A stretch of 64,000 nt of DNA, from the NCBI GenBank assembly GCA_002368355.1, contig AP018281.1:2914001-2978000 (forward strand), in the 5' to 3' direction. Position numbers and translations under genes: made by a program. Below, in pieces: positions 1-9,352 of this stretch (position 1 is the stretch's first letter; every line of letters begins with the position of its first letter). The notes beneath the pieces are model-generated. The model did no database searches, was not told the DNA's origin, and saw only the letters and a list, made by a program, of their open reading frames with translations. Source of the DNA: Chondrocystis sp. NIES-4102 (GTDB lineage Bacteria; Cyanobacteriota; Cyanobacteriia; Cyanobacteriales; Xenococcaceae).

Positions 1-417
1 AAATCGCGCAATCAAACCATCTAACTGTAACGCATCTTTCATATCAACGCGCCCAATTTCCGAAGCACCTTGAATTAAAACTGCGGTTTGAGAGTCTTCA
101 AATAAAATATTATTATTCGGATAACCTTTAGCAAATTTCTTATCAATTTCCTCATCTAAATTATCATACTGATCTTTACTTTCCCAAAAACCATAATCAA
201 GTCTTATTGCATCCTTAACTGTGCCATCAGGACGAATGATTTTACCAGCTAAGGTGCGATAATCAAGTTCTAGAATTAATAAATAATCTTTTGGCTTACA
301 ATACTCATTAAGTAAATTACCAAAAGCAGTTCTAATTGCAGTCTCCTTGCGCGAACCACCATATTGAATAATTTTTTCTACTTCCTGATGATATTGAGTA
401 ACCAATAATCTAGACAT
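1..417 (-). CDS. Type ISP restriction-modification enzyme, N-terminal part (runs off window)
   Basis: Only the first 139 codons are visible; the frame is open to the left edge. The start is the ATG at 415-417. The sequence has the N-terminal signature of single-polypeptide (type ISP) restriction-modification enzymes: YGGSRKETAIR near residue 20, LELDY near 50, PDGTVKDAIR near 61, then D-YGFWESKD, which carries an E-x-K pair as in an Mrr-like PD-(D/E)xK nuclease core, and NILFEDSQTAVLIQ near 102. In that family a helicase motor, an N6-adenine methylase and a target-recognition domain follow, all of which would lie outside the window. Expected role is DNA cleavage of unmodified invading DNA. 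Whether the rest is intact cannot be judged. Confidence 0.72.
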   Translation of the reverse strand, partial: MSRLLVTQYHQEVEKIIQYGGSRKETAIRTAFGNLLNEYCKPKDYLLILELDYRTLAGKIIRPDGTVKDAIRLDYGFWESKDQYDNLDEEIDKKFAKGYPNNNILFEDSQTAVLIQGASEIGRVDMKDALQLDGLIARF

Positions 418-940
418 AACTATTATTAAAAAAGTTTGAATAGACTTATTGTTCCCTTAATAATCCATCTATCTATCTAATAGTTTTCCACAATAACTAA
501 TATAAACAGTTAATAAAATACCTCAACATATAATTACTAGTAAAACCTCAATGACTTGTTAATCAGTTCAACATATAGTGTATGAAAGAAAAAGCATAAA
601 TCATGAGTACATTAAACTTATATAAAAATTGCAATATATACCTAAGTAAAAACAAACAAATGTAATTATTACCTTAACGTTTGCTTGTTCATATATCAAA
701 TAAAACCTATATAAATTGCATATTAGCAAATCAAACATAAACCCAAGTACATAAAAACCTTTGCGCCTTTGTGCCTCTGCGAGAGACTAATCAAATATAA
801 AGCCTTGCACCAAAAACCAAAATAGATAAAAAATCTTTACCCATTTACCTAAAATAAATCAAATACAAAGACTTGCGCCAAAAACCTAAACAGAAAAACC
901 TCTGCACCTTGGCGTAAGACAAATAAAATCAAACTATAAC
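418..940. other. Intergenic spacer with degenerate TTTGCGCC-type short repeats
   Basis: No convincing gene is seen in this AT-rich spacer between the divergent upstream restriction gene and the end of the Cry-DASH gene. It holds two degenerate copies of a short element of the type CTTTGCGCCTTTGTGCC (about 760-787) and CTCTGCACCTTGGCG (about 900-915), separated by similar phrases built from CAAAAACC and AAATCAAA. A third copy lies at about 2524-2552. Confidence 0.5.
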
Positions 941-2398
941 CTAAACATACCTCAAATAAATCTGTTCATTAGCCTTAACCGACTTAAAAAAGTCCACTAC
1001 TGGGTTAGGATAATCAACCCCCAACCTAACTTTATAACGTTTCTGCTCATCTTGATTTAACTTCCAAGGTTCACGGGCTAAATTACCTGGTAGGGGGGCT
1101 AATTCAGGTAACCAATGCTTAACATAACTACCTTGCGGATCATAATCCTTAGTTTGTTTAGGAATATTAAAATAACGAAAACCACGGGCATCATTACCCA
1201 CCCCTGCCGTATAATTCCAGTTACCCCAATTACTGCACACATCATAGTCAATTAATAAAGATTCAAACCATTCTGCGCCCATCTGCCAATTAATACCAAG
1301 ATTTTTAGTTAAGAAACTGGCTACATTCTGCCTACCTCTGTTAGACATAAAGCCTGTGGCTGCTATTTCTCGCATATTAGCGTCAACTAAAGGATAACCA
1401 GTTTTACCCTCTCGCCATAAATCAAAGCGTTTCCAGTCTTCTTTCCAGGGTATCTCGACTCCTCGTAACCCTGTGATTTTAAATACTTCATTCCCATGTT
1501 TAGCAACTATAAAACGGAAAAAGTCGCGCCAGATTAATTCAAAGATTAACCAGTAGGTAGAATCATTTTTAACCCTAGTTTTTTCATACTTGATCACTTG
1601 ATCATTAATATAGCGAGGGGAAATACAGCCCAAAGCCAACCAAGCAGAAAACTTAGAAGAATAGTTAGCCCCCAGCATACCATTGCGAGTTTCTTTATAT
1701 TCCTTTAAACAATCCTGTTGCCAAAAATAACTCTGTAGTCGATCAATAGCTGCGGTTTCTCCACCTTTAAATTCTAAGACTGCGCGATCGCAAAATTCGG
1801 GAGTAGGTAAACCTAAAGCTGCTAAGGTTGGAATTTCACCTATTTCTATTTCTGGGAGTGGAGGTAAATGTTGAGGTGCAGCGATCGCTTTTAATATTTT
1901 AGATTTACTTTCAACTGATTTACGGAAATTAGTATAAAGTTCAGGTGTCTGACTAATTTCAAAGGGTAGATCGCCTGGTAAATATAAAGTAGATGTCCAA
2001 AAAGTTTTAACTTTAATATTATTAGCTGCTAAAGCCTGATTCAAACGAGAATCTACTTGTTTCTCCTCATAGGTAACTTCCTGACTATAAAAAACCTGAT
2101 CTACTTCCAACTGTAGGGCGATCGCTGGTATAATGTGTTCAGGTAAACCCCGACGTACAATTAAATTACTACCTAACTTTTTAAGAGAATTACGCAAATC
2201 AGTAACACTTTCAACTAAAAATTGAGCGCGAAAACTCCCCGTCTTAGGAAAACCAAAAGAAGTCACCCCAAAGTTGCGATCGTCAAAACAATATACTGGA
2301 ATTATCTCTGCTTGCTGTTTTATACCCTCATTAATTGCTGGGTGATCATGAACCCTTAAATCATTACGATACCAAACTAAAACGCGCTTACTAACCAT
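941..2398 (-). CDS. Cryptochrome DASH / photolyase-family flavoprotein
   Basis: 485 aa, the normal length for Cry-DASH. The N-terminal Rossmann-like photolyase domain starts with VLVWYRNDLRVHDHPA (residues 6-21). The FAD-binding helical domain carries the expected family motifs: TRNGMLGANYSSKFSAWLA near 240, WRDFFRF near 290, and NRGRQNVASFL and DYDVCSNWGNW in the last third. The GRQNVASFL and CSNWGNW forms and the closing FNIPKQ...YDPQGSYVKHWLPEL block are characteristic of the DASH class. Known members bind FAD and methenyltetrahydrofolate, and repair cyclobutane dimers in single-stranded or looped DNA; some also act as light sensors. It is transcribed alone, away from the neighbouring permease gene. 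Confidence 0.9.
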   Translation of the reverse strand: MVSKRVLVWYRNDLRVHDHPAINEGIKQQAEIIPVYCFDDRNFGVTSFGFPKTGSFRAQFLVESVTDLRNSLKKLGSNLIVRRGLPEHIIPAIALQLEVDQVFYSQEVTYEEKQVDSRLNQALAANNIKVKTFWTSTLYLPGDLPFEISQTPELYTNFRKSVESKSKILKAIAAPQHLPPLPEIEIGEIPTLAALGLPTPEFCDRAVLEFKGGETAAIDRLQSYFWQQDCLKEYKETRNGMLGANYSSKFSAWLALGCISPRYINDQVIKYEKTRVKNDSTYWLIFELIWRDFFRFIVAKHGNEVFKITGLRGVEIPWKEDWKRFDLWREGKTGYPLVDANMREIAATGFMSNRGRQNVASFLTKNLGINWQMGAEWFESLLIDYDVCSNWGNWNYTAGVGNDARGFRYFNIPKQTKDYDPQGSYVKHWLPELAPLPGNLAREPWKLNQDEQKRYKVRLGVDYPNPVVDFFKSVKANEQIYLRYV

Positions 2399-2523
2399 AC
2401 AATTCCCTAGAATTCCAGCTATTACCTATTAGGCTAAAATCAACTTACAGAGTACTATATAACCTAACTAAATTACCCAAATCCTATAACCATCAATAGA
2501 TAAATAAAAACCACTTGTACTAT

Positions 2524-2552
2524 CTTCGCGTCTTTGCGCCTTAGCGCGAGAT
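2524..2552. repeat. Short dispersed TTTGCGCC-type repeat copy
   Basis: CTTCGCGTCTTTGCGCC followed by TTAGCGCGAG, a cleaner copy of the element seen degenerately at about 760-787 and 900-915. It lies in the spacer between the divergent Cry-DASH and permease genes. Function unknown; such phrases are commonly scattered in cyanobacterial spacers. Confidence 0.4.
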
Positions 2553-2591
2553 AATTAAACCTATCAAATCTCCTAAATCTAAAGACAATTC

Positions 2592-3476
2592 ATGACCAAA
2601 TCATTCTCTCTATCCACATGGCTTGATCGCGATTCTTTAGCTGCGGGAATATTTCTCGCTCCTGCCTTAATTTTACTAGGAATTTTCCTATTTTTACCCA
2701 TTGCCTACCTACTATATCTCAGCTTTACCACAGGCAGCTTTACTATGGCTGGAATTCAATGGGTAGGCTGGCGCAATTACTTACAATTATTTACAGATAT
2801 AGACTTTTGGCAGGTAATTGGTAACACTATATATTTTACCCTGGTCACAGTAATTCCCACCGTTATTATTCCATTGTGTCTAGCAGTTTTACTAAATCGT
2901 TCTTTGCTTTTGCGTGATTTTTTACGTACAGCATACTTTATTCCCTCTATTACATCCTTAGTAGCTGTTGGTTTGGCTTTTCGTTGGTTATTTCAAACCG
3001 ATGGCCCAATTAACGAAGTATTATTAAGGTTTGGTTTAAATCCCATTCCTTGGCTAAGTAGTACCGTTTGGGCTATGCCAGTTTTAATATTATTAAGTAC
3101 TTGGAAGCAATTAGGATTTAACTTAGTATTATTTTTAGCAGGATTACAGATTATTCCTCAATCTCAATACGAAGCAGCAGAATTGGATGGGGCTAATGGG
3201 TGGGCGAAGTTTAGATACATAACCATTCCAGGTTTAAAACCAACTTTAATTTTTGCCATTTTAACTACGGCTATCTTTACACTGCGAAGCTTTGAACAAG
3301 TTTATATTATTACTGGTGGCGGCCCATTAAATTCAACTAATTTACTGGTTTATTATATCTACGAACAAGCTTTTTCTCGTTTTGAATTCGGCTATGCAGC
3401 AGCAGCAGCAACTATTCTTTTGATGATTGCTTCTGTATTTGTATATATTTATTTGCGTATTGGACAAGAACAATAA
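2592..3476 (+). CDS. Sugar ABC transporter permease (MalF-type)
   Basis: 294 aa integral membrane protein with six apparent hydrophobic segments. The EAA loop that contacts the ATPase is clear near residue 195 (EAAELDGANGWAKFRYITIP), as is the family's N-terminal AGIFLAPALILLGIFLFLP segment. This is the MalF/UgpA-like subunit of a binding-protein-dependent uptake system for sugars or glycerol-linked compounds in the inner membrane. No MalG-type partner, solute-binding protein or ATPase lies nearby, so the rest of the transporter must be encoded elsewhere, as is often the case in cyanobacteria. The substrate cannot be told from this subunit. Confidence 0.85.
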   Translation: MTKSFSLSTWLDRDSLAAGIFLAPALILLGIFLFLPIAYLLYLSFTTGSFTMAGIQWVGWRNYLQLFTDIDFWQVIGNTIYFTLVTVIPTVIIPLCLAVLLNRSLLLRDFLRTAYFIPSITSLVAVGLAFRWLFQTDGPINEVLLRFGLNPIPWLSSTVWAMPVLILLSTWKQLGFNLVLFLAGLQIIPQSQYEAAELDGANGWAKFRYITIPGLKPTLIFAILTTAIFTLRSFEQVYIITGGGPLNSTNLLVYYIYEQAFSRFEFGYAAAAATILLMIASVFVYIYLRIGQEQ

Positions 3477-3487
3477 AAGATGTATAC

Positions 3488-3515
3488 TTGCTAAATTTTG
3501 AAAACTGATTATTAT
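3488..3515 (+). promoter_or_regulatory. Probable promoter of the 6S RNA gene
   Basis: TTGCTA at 3488-3493 and TATTAT at 3510-3515 are separated by 16 bases. This places transcription start at about 3522, in agreement with the start of the closing stem of the predicted 6S RNA. Confidence 0.5.
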
Positions 3516-3523
3516 GGATAAAG

Positions 3524-3703
3524 TACCACTACCGCGTTGGTGACTACCTCACAAGTTTATTGATCTATGCTTGATTTATGAGGGAATAGCAACAGTTTTT
3601 GTGGAAGTATACCGAGCAAGTACTCGGAAATGGAAATAGAAACAGCCAATTCCCACCCTGGTATTCCAGGTCATAAACTAAGGTAAAACGGCGTGGCGGT
3701 GGA
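3524..3703 (+). ncRNA. ssrS: Probable 6S RNA
   Basis: About 180 nt, the usual length of cyanobacterial 6S RNA. The ends form a long closing stem: CCACTACCGCG (3526-3536) pairs with CGTGGCGGTGG (3692-3702) with one mismatch and G-U pairs. Inside it are a strong apical hairpin, CCGAG-CAAGTA-CTCGG (3612-3627), and a small hairpin, CCTGG-TATT-CCAGG (3657-3670), on the 3' side of a largely unpaired centre. This closing stem / open bubble with a 3' hairpin / apical stem layout is that of 6S RNA, which mimics an open promoter and sequesters RNA polymerase holoenzyme. There is no open reading frame of note, and a good promoter sits directly upstream. Identification is by structure and length only; other structured RNAs are not excluded. 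Confidence 0.72.
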
Positions 3704-3921
3704 CTACCTTTCAGGTTAGACGAATTAAGAAAATCTTTTATTTACTCTCAAAGTGTGATTTAAAATTTACGAAGTGAACCCAAGCCGAAGGCGAACGGGC
3801 GGGGTACTATTCACCTAGCACCCAGATATATATTTAAAACAAAATTTCTGTCAAAAATGTAACAAGAAATACAACTGAGAAAGAGTTAAGATGAGCTATA
3901 TAATTTTTTCTATAGTTGTAG
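3704..3921. other. Spacer with an imperfect inverted repeat
   Basis: Between the 6S RNA and the M16 peptidase. GTGAA (3774-3778) and TTCAC (3810-3814) bracket a GC-rich core with AAGCCGAAGGCGAACGGG, unlike the AT-rich flanks. It could be a small dispersed element or the terminator side of the RNA gene; no T-tract follows. Nothing else is seen. Confidence 0.3.
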
Positions 3922-5196
3922 ATGCCCAAACTATCACTATCTCCCTATCAAGCTAAGTTTAATGCAGATACATTTCAACTAAATAATGGGCTGACAATCA
4001 TTCATCAGCATTTACCAGCAACTCCTGTAGTGGTTACAGATATTTGGGTGAAGGCAGGCGCGATCGCTGAACCTGCGGAATGGTCAGGAATGGCACATTT
4101 TTTAGAACATATGATCTTTAAAGGTTCTCCTAATGTGATGGTGGGAGAATTTGACTGGTTAATTGAAAATACAGGCGGAATGGCTAATGCAGCAACTAGC
4201 CATGATTACGCTCATTTTTATCTAACTACCGCAGCCTCACACTTAGATAAAACATTACCTTGTTTAGCAGATATCCTATTACGGGCGACGATCGCCGATG
4301 AAGAATTTATCCGCGAGAGGGAAGTAGTATTAGAAGAACTTTATGCTTGTCATGATGATCCCGATTTTTTGGGGTTTCAGGCTTTGTGTCAAAATCTTTA
4401 CCAGTGTCATCCCTACCGACGTGCAATTTTAGGGGATAAGGAACAACTTTTAGAACACACACCCAACCAAATGCGTTGTTTTCATCGCACCCATTATCAG
4501 CCAGAAAATATGACGGTGGTAATTATCGGTGGCATTGAAAGAGAAAAAGCTTTAACACTGGTACATGAGAACTTTAGCGAATTTACTGTACGTTCTGAAT
4601 GTCCACCTGTAATTATAGAAGCAGAACCACCCGCGATCGCCGTACGTCGTCAAGAATTATATCTCCCTAGAATTGAACACGCACGCTTATTAATGGCTTG
4701 GATTTGCCCTGGTGCAGAAGAAATTGAGTCGGCGATAGGGTTGGATTTAATCGCTATGATTTTGACTGGAGGACGCAGCTGTGGCTTAGTTCGCCAATTA
4801 AGAGAAGAAGAACAATTAGTAATTGATATTCACTGTAGTCTTGCGCTACAAAAAGATTCAAGTATGTTTTCTATTGGTGCATTACTAGCTACAGAAGAAA
4901 TCGAGTTAGTGGAAAATTTAATCTGCGATCATTTATGTCAAATACATAATCAATTAATTCCCGAAGCAGATATTGTGCGTGCCAAAAGACGATTAATTAA
5001 TGAGTATATCTTTTCTACAGAAACTCCCAACCAACTAGCGAATATCTATGGATATTACAATATTGTGGCAACCGCTTCCACTTCAGCCTTATATCCTCAG
5101 ATAGTTAGTCAATTAAACGCCGAACAGCTTAGTGCGATCGCTCAACGATATCTTTCTCCTGAACGTTATGCCATTACGATTGTTAAACCACAATAA
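3922..5196 (+). CDS. M16-family zinc metallopeptidase
   Basis: 424 aa, a single-unit M16 (pitrilysin/mitochondrial processing peptidase-like) protein. The inverted zinc site HFLEH is at residues 59-63, and the downstream acidic ligand lies in VVLEELYACHDDP near 130-140. The C-terminal M16 half follows, with the usual TGGRSCGLVRQLREE block near 280. Family members degrade or process small peptides and act as dimers of catalytic and non-catalytic subunits. Cyanobacteria often carry two such genes side by side; only this one, with an intact zinc site, is present here. No signal peptide is evident, so a cytoplasmic location is likely. It ends just before a hairpin shared with the convergent phosphoketolase gene. 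Confidence 0.9.
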   Translation: MPKLSLSPYQAKFNADTFQLNNGLTIIHQHLPATPVVVTDIWVKAGAIAEPAEWSGMAHFLEHMIFKGSPNVMVGEFDWLIENTGGMANAATSHDYAHFYLTTAASHLDKTLPCLADILLRATIADEEFIREREVVLEELYACHDDPDFLGFQALCQNLYQCHPYRRAILGDKEQLLEHTPNQMRCFHRTHYQPENMTVVIIGGIEREKALTLVHENFSEFTVRSECPPVIIEAEPPAIAVRRQELYLPRIEHARLLMAWICPGAEEIESAIGLDLIAMILTGGRSCGLVRQLREEEQLVIDIHCSLALQKDSSMFSIGALLATEEIELVENLICDHLCQIHNQLIPEADIVRAKRRLINEYIFSTETPNQLANIYGYYNIVATASTSALYPQIVSQLNAEQLSAIAQRYLSPERYAITIVKPQ

Positions 5197-5231
5197 AAAG
5201 AAAAATGCAGAATACACAACTAGATTCTGCA
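5193..5231 (-). terminator. Rho-independent-like terminator of the phosphoketolase gene
   Basis: Perfect 8-bp inverted repeat TGCAGAAT (5206-5213) / ATTCTGCA (5224-5231). Read on the minus strand it is followed by TTTTTCTTTTT. It lies 35 bases past the phosphoketolase stop and directly after the convergent peptidase stop. Confidence 0.7.
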
Positions 5232-5265
5232 CCTCTACTCAAATATCATTAAAGCCAATAACCAA

Positions 5266-7677
5266 TTAATAGGGCCATTTCCAATTAACCACTTCAGGCT
5301 TATCCATACCTTCAGAATGAGCGTAAGCTAAAGCATCAATAATTTCATTTCTCATTCTTTCTCTAACATAAGCAGCACGAGAACCCAATTTAGGCACGCG
5401 ATCGATTACGTCAATCACTAGGTTAAAGCGATCAATCTGGTTAAGAATTGCCAATTCTAGAGGGGTATTAATATTGCCTTCTTCTTTATAACCCCGTACA
5501 TGAATGCGTTCTTGTTTAGTACGGCGGTAAGCTAGCTTGTGAATTAGCCAAGGATACCCGTGAAAATTAAAGATAATTGGTTTATCAGTAGTAAAGAGAA
5601 TATCGAATTCCTGATTAGACATTCCATGAGGATGTTCAGTTTCAGTTTGCAGACGATATAGATCCACAACGTTAATAAAGCGGACTTTTAAATCAGGAAA
5701 TTCCTCGCGTAAAATTGCCGTCGCTGCTAAAGATTCCTTAGTAGGAATGTCTCCACAACAAGCCATAATCACATCAGGTTCATCTGCATCTGTTCCACAG
5801 TCGTCATTACTTGCCCATTCCCAGATACTAATACCTTTAGTACAGTGCTTAATTGCTTCCTCCATCGTCAAATATTGCAAATGCAATTGCTTATCGGCGA
5901 CGATCACATTGACATAGTTTTTACTACGCAAACAATGATCGGCAACGGAGAGTAAACAGTTAGCATCGGGAGGAAAATAAACCCTAGTAACATCAGCACT
6001 CTTATTAGTTACCAGATCAACAAAACCAGGATCTTGGTGGGAAAAACCATTATGGTCTTGTCGCCAAACTAAAGAAGACAACATAATATTGAGGGAGGAT
6101 ATCGAAGCTCGCCAGGGTACGTGTTTTTTACAAATATCGAGCCACTTAGCGTGCTGATTAAACATCGAGTCGATGACATGAACAAAAGCCTCATAAGTGT
6201 GGAAAAAGCCATGTTTTCCTGTCAACAAATAACCTTCTAACCATCCTTCTAAAGTATGTTCACTCAACATCTCCATCACGCGACCATCAGGAGAAAGCAT
6301 ACTACCATCTTCATCTTCTGGTAGATAGTCCGCCAACCAGGTTTTTTTGGTAACTTCATAAATTGCCGATAGACGATTAGAAGCAGTTTCATCGGGGCCG
6401 AATACACGGAAATTGTGCATATTCTTACGCATTACATCTCGTAAAAACAGACCCAGTACCCCAGTGTTCTCAATTTCCACAGTAGCATTGCGCTCCATTT
6501 GCACTGCATAGTTGCGAAAATCAGGCATTTTTAATTGCTTACGCACCAAACCACCATTAGCTATGGGGTTAGCACTCATCCGACTAATTCCTTTGGGAGC
6601 AAGTTCTTTTAATTCAGGTATCAAAGTTCCATTAGCATCAAATAGTTCCTCTGGTTGATAACTCTTCATCCAATCTTCCAACAGCTTTACGTGTTCAAGA
6701 TTAGAGTGCATTCCCCCCATTGGTACTTGATGCGATCGCCAGAAACCCTCAACCTTGTGTCCATCTACTTCTTTGGGCCCAGTCCAGCCTTTAGGAGTTC
6801 GCAGAATAATCATCGGCCACCGTGGACGAAAAGCCTTATTTTGACTACGGGCTTCTTGTTGAAACTCCCGAATTTTAATAACGCATTCTTCCATAGTTGC
6901 TGCCATTTTCTGGTGCATTTCTTCTGGATCAGAACCTTCTACTACATAGGGAGTATAACCATAGCCACGGAATAAGCTATCTAATTCTTCGCTACTGATA
7001 CGAGAAAGAATAGTTGGGTTGGCAATTTTATAACCGTTAAGGTTAAGGATAGGCAGTACTGCGCCATCGCGAATGGGATTTAAGAATTTATTGGAATGCC
7101 AAGCGGTTGCTAAGGGCCCTGTTTCTGCTTCCCCATCTCCAACTACACAAGCTGCAATTAAATCTGGGTTGTCATACACCGCACCAAACGCATGGGAAAC
7201 ACTATACCCAAGTTCTCCCCCCTCGTGAATTGAGCCTGGGGTTTCTGGGGTGCAATGACTACCTATATGACCAGGGAAAGAAAATTGCTTAAAGAATTTC
7301 TGCATTCCCTCTGTGTTTTCACTTTTGTCGGGATAAATCTCAGAATATGTTCCTTCTAAGTAGACGGGCCCTAATACCCCAGGTGCGCCATGTCCAGGCC
7401 CTGCTAAATAGATGACATTAAGATCATATTTTTTTATTAGACGATTGAGATGGACATATGTGAAACTTAGAGCAGGTGATGATCCCCAATGTCCGAGTAG
7501 CCGATGTTTTATATGTTCTGGTTTTAGGGGTTCTTTTAGTAAAGGATTATCCCGTAGATAAATCATACCAATAGCCAGATAGTTACAAGCTCGCCAATAA
7601 GCATGAATTTTACGGAGTTCCTCGGAAGTTAATACTGATTCTGGTGTTATGTTTCTCGTAATTGGTGTTGTTACCAT
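5266..7677 (-). CDS. xfp: Phosphoketolase (xylulose-5-P / fructose-6-P)
   Basis: 803 aa, full length for the family. Recognisable blocks include [13 protein letters not shown] and GPGHGAPG near the N-terminus, the thiamine-diphosphate site [19 protein letters not shown] near residue 180, [19 protein letters not shown] near 283, [11 protein letters not shown] in the middle, and ending WKWPY. The enzyme is a thiamine-diphosphate-dependent cytosolic lyase that splits xylulose 5-phosphate (and often fructose 6-phosphate) into acetyl phosphate plus glyceraldehyde 3-phosphate (or erythrose 4-phosphate), giving cyanobacteria a carbon-conserving route to acetyl-CoA and a bypass of glycolysis. It is monocistronic with its own terminator. 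No acetate kinase or phosphotransacetylase gene is adjacent. Confidence 0.95.
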   Translation of the reverse strand: MVTTPITRNITPESVLTSEELRKIHAYWRACNYLAIGMIYLRDNPLLKEPLKPEHIKHRLLGHWGSSPALSFTYVHLNRLIKKYDLNVIYLAGPGHGAPGVLGPVYLEGTYSEIYPDKSENTEGMQKFFKQFSFPGHIGSHCTPETPGSIHEGGELGYSVSHAFGAVYDNPDLIAACVVGDGEAETGPLATAWHSNKFLNPIRDGAVLPILNLNGYKIANPTILSRISSEELDSLFRGYGYTPYVVEGSDPEEMHQKMAATMEECVIKIREFQQEARSQNKAFRPRWPMIILRTPKGWTGPKEVDGHKVEGFWRSHQVPMGGMHSNLEHVKLLEDWMKSYQPEELFDANGTLIPELKELAPKGISRMSANPIANGGLVRKQLKMPDFRNYAVQMERNATVEIENTGVLGLFLRDVMRKNMHNFRVFGPDETASNRLSAIYEVTKKTWLADYLPEDEDGSMLSPDGRVMEMLSEHTLEGWLEGYLLTGKHGFFHTYEAFVHVIDSMFNQHAKWLDICKKHVPWRASISSLNIMLSSLVWRQDHNGFSHQDPGFVDLVTNKSADVTRVYFPPDANCLLSVADHCLRSKNYVNVIVADKQLHLQYLTMEEAIKHCTKGISIWEWASNDDCGTDADEPDVIMACCGDIPTKESLAATAILREEFPDLKVRFINVVDLYRLQTETEHPHGMSNQEFDILFTTDKPIIFNFHGYPWLIHKLAYRRTKQERIHVRGYKEEGNINTPLELAILNQIDRFNLVIDVIDRVPKLGSRAAYVRERMRNEIIDALAYAHSEGMDKPEVVNWKWPY

Positions 7678-8139
7678 AATTTCAGTTTTTAAAGTGAAGA
7701 GTTTTAGAGTCTATGAGTAAAAAGCAGTAATGCAAGCTTCTAACTGCTTAGGATAACTATTGATGGTTAAAATTTTATTAAACAGATAAACGGAAAATTT
7801 GAAAGCAAAGATTGTTACTGTTTAGTGGTTTAACTATCAATATTAGATAACAAATGGAATTATTTAATATTATGGGGTAAAAATCGGTAAATCCTTGATA
7901 TGTATAGTCTTGAGGTGAAAGTTTTTGAAAAAATTCTTAATGTTTTTATTATAATTAAAAATTGTCTATTTAAATCAATAAATAATGCTGTTGTACTAGG
8001 TTAGTATAAGTAGATATAAGAGTGCGATGAAGCATAACCTGTGCCTAGAGCGATCGCAGATGGATTGTTGATTTTTTACTCCCTAGTAATATGGTAAGAC
8101 AAGATAACCCACAGGACATCTTTTAGCCTCTAGCTTTTA
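7678..8139. other. AT-rich spacer, no gene seen
   Basis: Upstream region of the phosphoketolase gene. No reading frame or RNA that I recognise. One HIP1-like GCGATCGC site sits at about 8051. The spacer passes into the heptad repeat tract at about 8140. Confidence 0.4.
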
Positions 8140-8316
8140 ACTACTACCAAAACCCCCACTACCTCCTACCCAAACCCCCACTACCCACTACCTCCTACCC
8201 AAACCCCCACTACCTCCTACCTACTATCGTCACGTTCTCTTGAGGCGACCTCAAGAGCGTGCGTGACGACGCTTTCCGCGCCTACTACCTACTACCCACT
8301 ACCTAACTTGTAGCCG
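8140..8316. repeat. CCTACTA/CCCACTACC heptad-type repeat tract split by a long hairpin
   Basis: Phrases CTACTACC, CCCACTACC and CCCAAACCCCCACTACC recur in tandem. The tract is interrupted by an almost perfect hairpin: CGTCACG (8228-8234) pairs with CGTGACG (8262-8268), and CTCTTGAGG (8237-8245) pairs with CCTCAAGAG (8249-8257) around a CGA loop. Further copies of the heptad tract lie at 10999-11106, 30191-30250 and 32257-32316. Confidence 0.7.
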
Positions 8317-8349
8317 ATAATCACCCAAATTATCCTCCATACTTTTACA

Positions 8350-8382
8350 TAAAAAAGCCCTCAAATCTAGGAATTGAAGGCT
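8350..8382 (-). terminator. Rho-independent terminator of the RTX gene
   Basis: On the minus strand AGCCTTCAA pairs with TTGAGGGCT (one G-U pair), leaving a 9-base loop, and is followed by six T residues. It lies about 60 bases downstream of the RTX-protein stop codon. Confidence 0.8.
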
Positions 8383-8440
8383 GGAAAATATTTAATTAAC
8401 GCCTAATATATTTAGGCAAATATCGCAGTAGTTTAATCTA

Positions 8441-9352
8441 TTAAACAATAGCTAAGTTATCAAGATTGCCAGTAAAGCCTGTAATTTCGATCATCGCATC
8501 TTTAGTCGCATCATACCCAATAGTTGCATCATTAATAACTAAGAAAGTTCCAGTACCATAAGTGTAAGTAGTTGCCTGATTTGCACCAAGGCTAGCCAGC
8601 ACGGTATTTGGATTACTAGATGCAGCAATTGTACCAAATTCTATAACGTCGTCTGCACTTACTGCTGATGGGGCATCGATAATATCTACACCAATTTTCA
8701 AATCTTTAATTACATCAAAATCAGGAGCAAGGGAGTCTGTCAGTTTTGATAAAGCAAAGGTATCGTTACTAGCACCACCAGTCATAACATCCTTTCCAGC
8801 ACCACCAGTCATAACATCCTTTCCAGCACCACCGATCATAATATCGTTGCCAATACCACCAGTCAGAACATCTTTACCAGCACGCCCTTTAAGATCATCG
8901 TTGCCAATACCACCAGTTAGAACATCATTGCCAGCACCGCCTTTAAGATCATCATTGCCAGCACCACCAGTCAGAACATCTTTATTAGCACCCCCTTTAA
9001 AAACATCATTGCCAGCACCGCCTTTAAGATCATCATTGCCAGCATCACTTTCAATCACAATCTTAGTGGCAAAATTTAGCTCATCGACATGAATTAAATC
9101 ATTACCCCTAGCCGTCTTAAATAGAATATGCTCCGTAATGCTCTCAACAGGGACTTCAATTTGATTATCAACCGCATTAATTCCTTCCCCAGTACTAAAG
9201 TCGGAATTAGCTTTTACTACTACTCTATTGTTAACAGAATCTAGTGAGAGATACATTTTGTCATCAGTGTTAGCGCCATTAACATCAGTGATAGACAAAA
9301 TACCTAGACCAAGTGATGCAGTTGTGTCGACATTAGTGGAAGGTGTAACCAT
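8441..9352 (-). CDS. RTX calcium-binding protein, probably type I secreted
   Basis: 303 aa. An N-terminal region of about 100 residues is followed by roughly ten tandem glycine/aspartate nonapeptides of the GGAGND-x-L-x form (about residues 110-200). These bind calcium as a parallel beta roll. The C-terminal part reads DVIKDLKIGVDIID and later GTFLVINDATIGYD and IEITGF, the style of the C-terminal domain of many cyanobacterial RTX proteins. Known RTX proteins leave the cell through type I secretion using a C-terminal signal, and no N-terminal signal peptide is seen here. No protease, lipase or adhesin domain is recognisable, so it may be structural or regulatory. No type I secretion genes are adjacent. 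It has its own terminator. Confidence 0.82.
   Translation of the reverse strand: MVTPSTNVDTTASLGLGILSITDVNGANTDDKMYLSLDSVNNRVVVKANSDFSTGEGINAVDNQIEVPVESITEHILFKTARGNDLIHVDELNFATKIVIESDAGNDDLKGGAGNDVFKGGANKDVLTGGAGNDDLKGGAGNDVLTGGIGNDDLKGRAGKDVLTGGIGNDIMIGGAGKDVMTGGAGKDVMTGGASNDTFALSKLTDSLAPDFDVIKDLKIGVDIIDAPSAVSADDVIEFGTIAASSNPNTVLASLGANQATTYTYGTGTFLVINDATIGYDATKDAMIEITGFTGNLDNLAIV

Noticed and set aside
8847-9092. Proline/leucine-rich open frame on the plus strand
   Set aside because: It is the antisense of the Gly/Asp nonapeptide repeats of the RTX gene; the repeat in its composition mirrors that coding strand.
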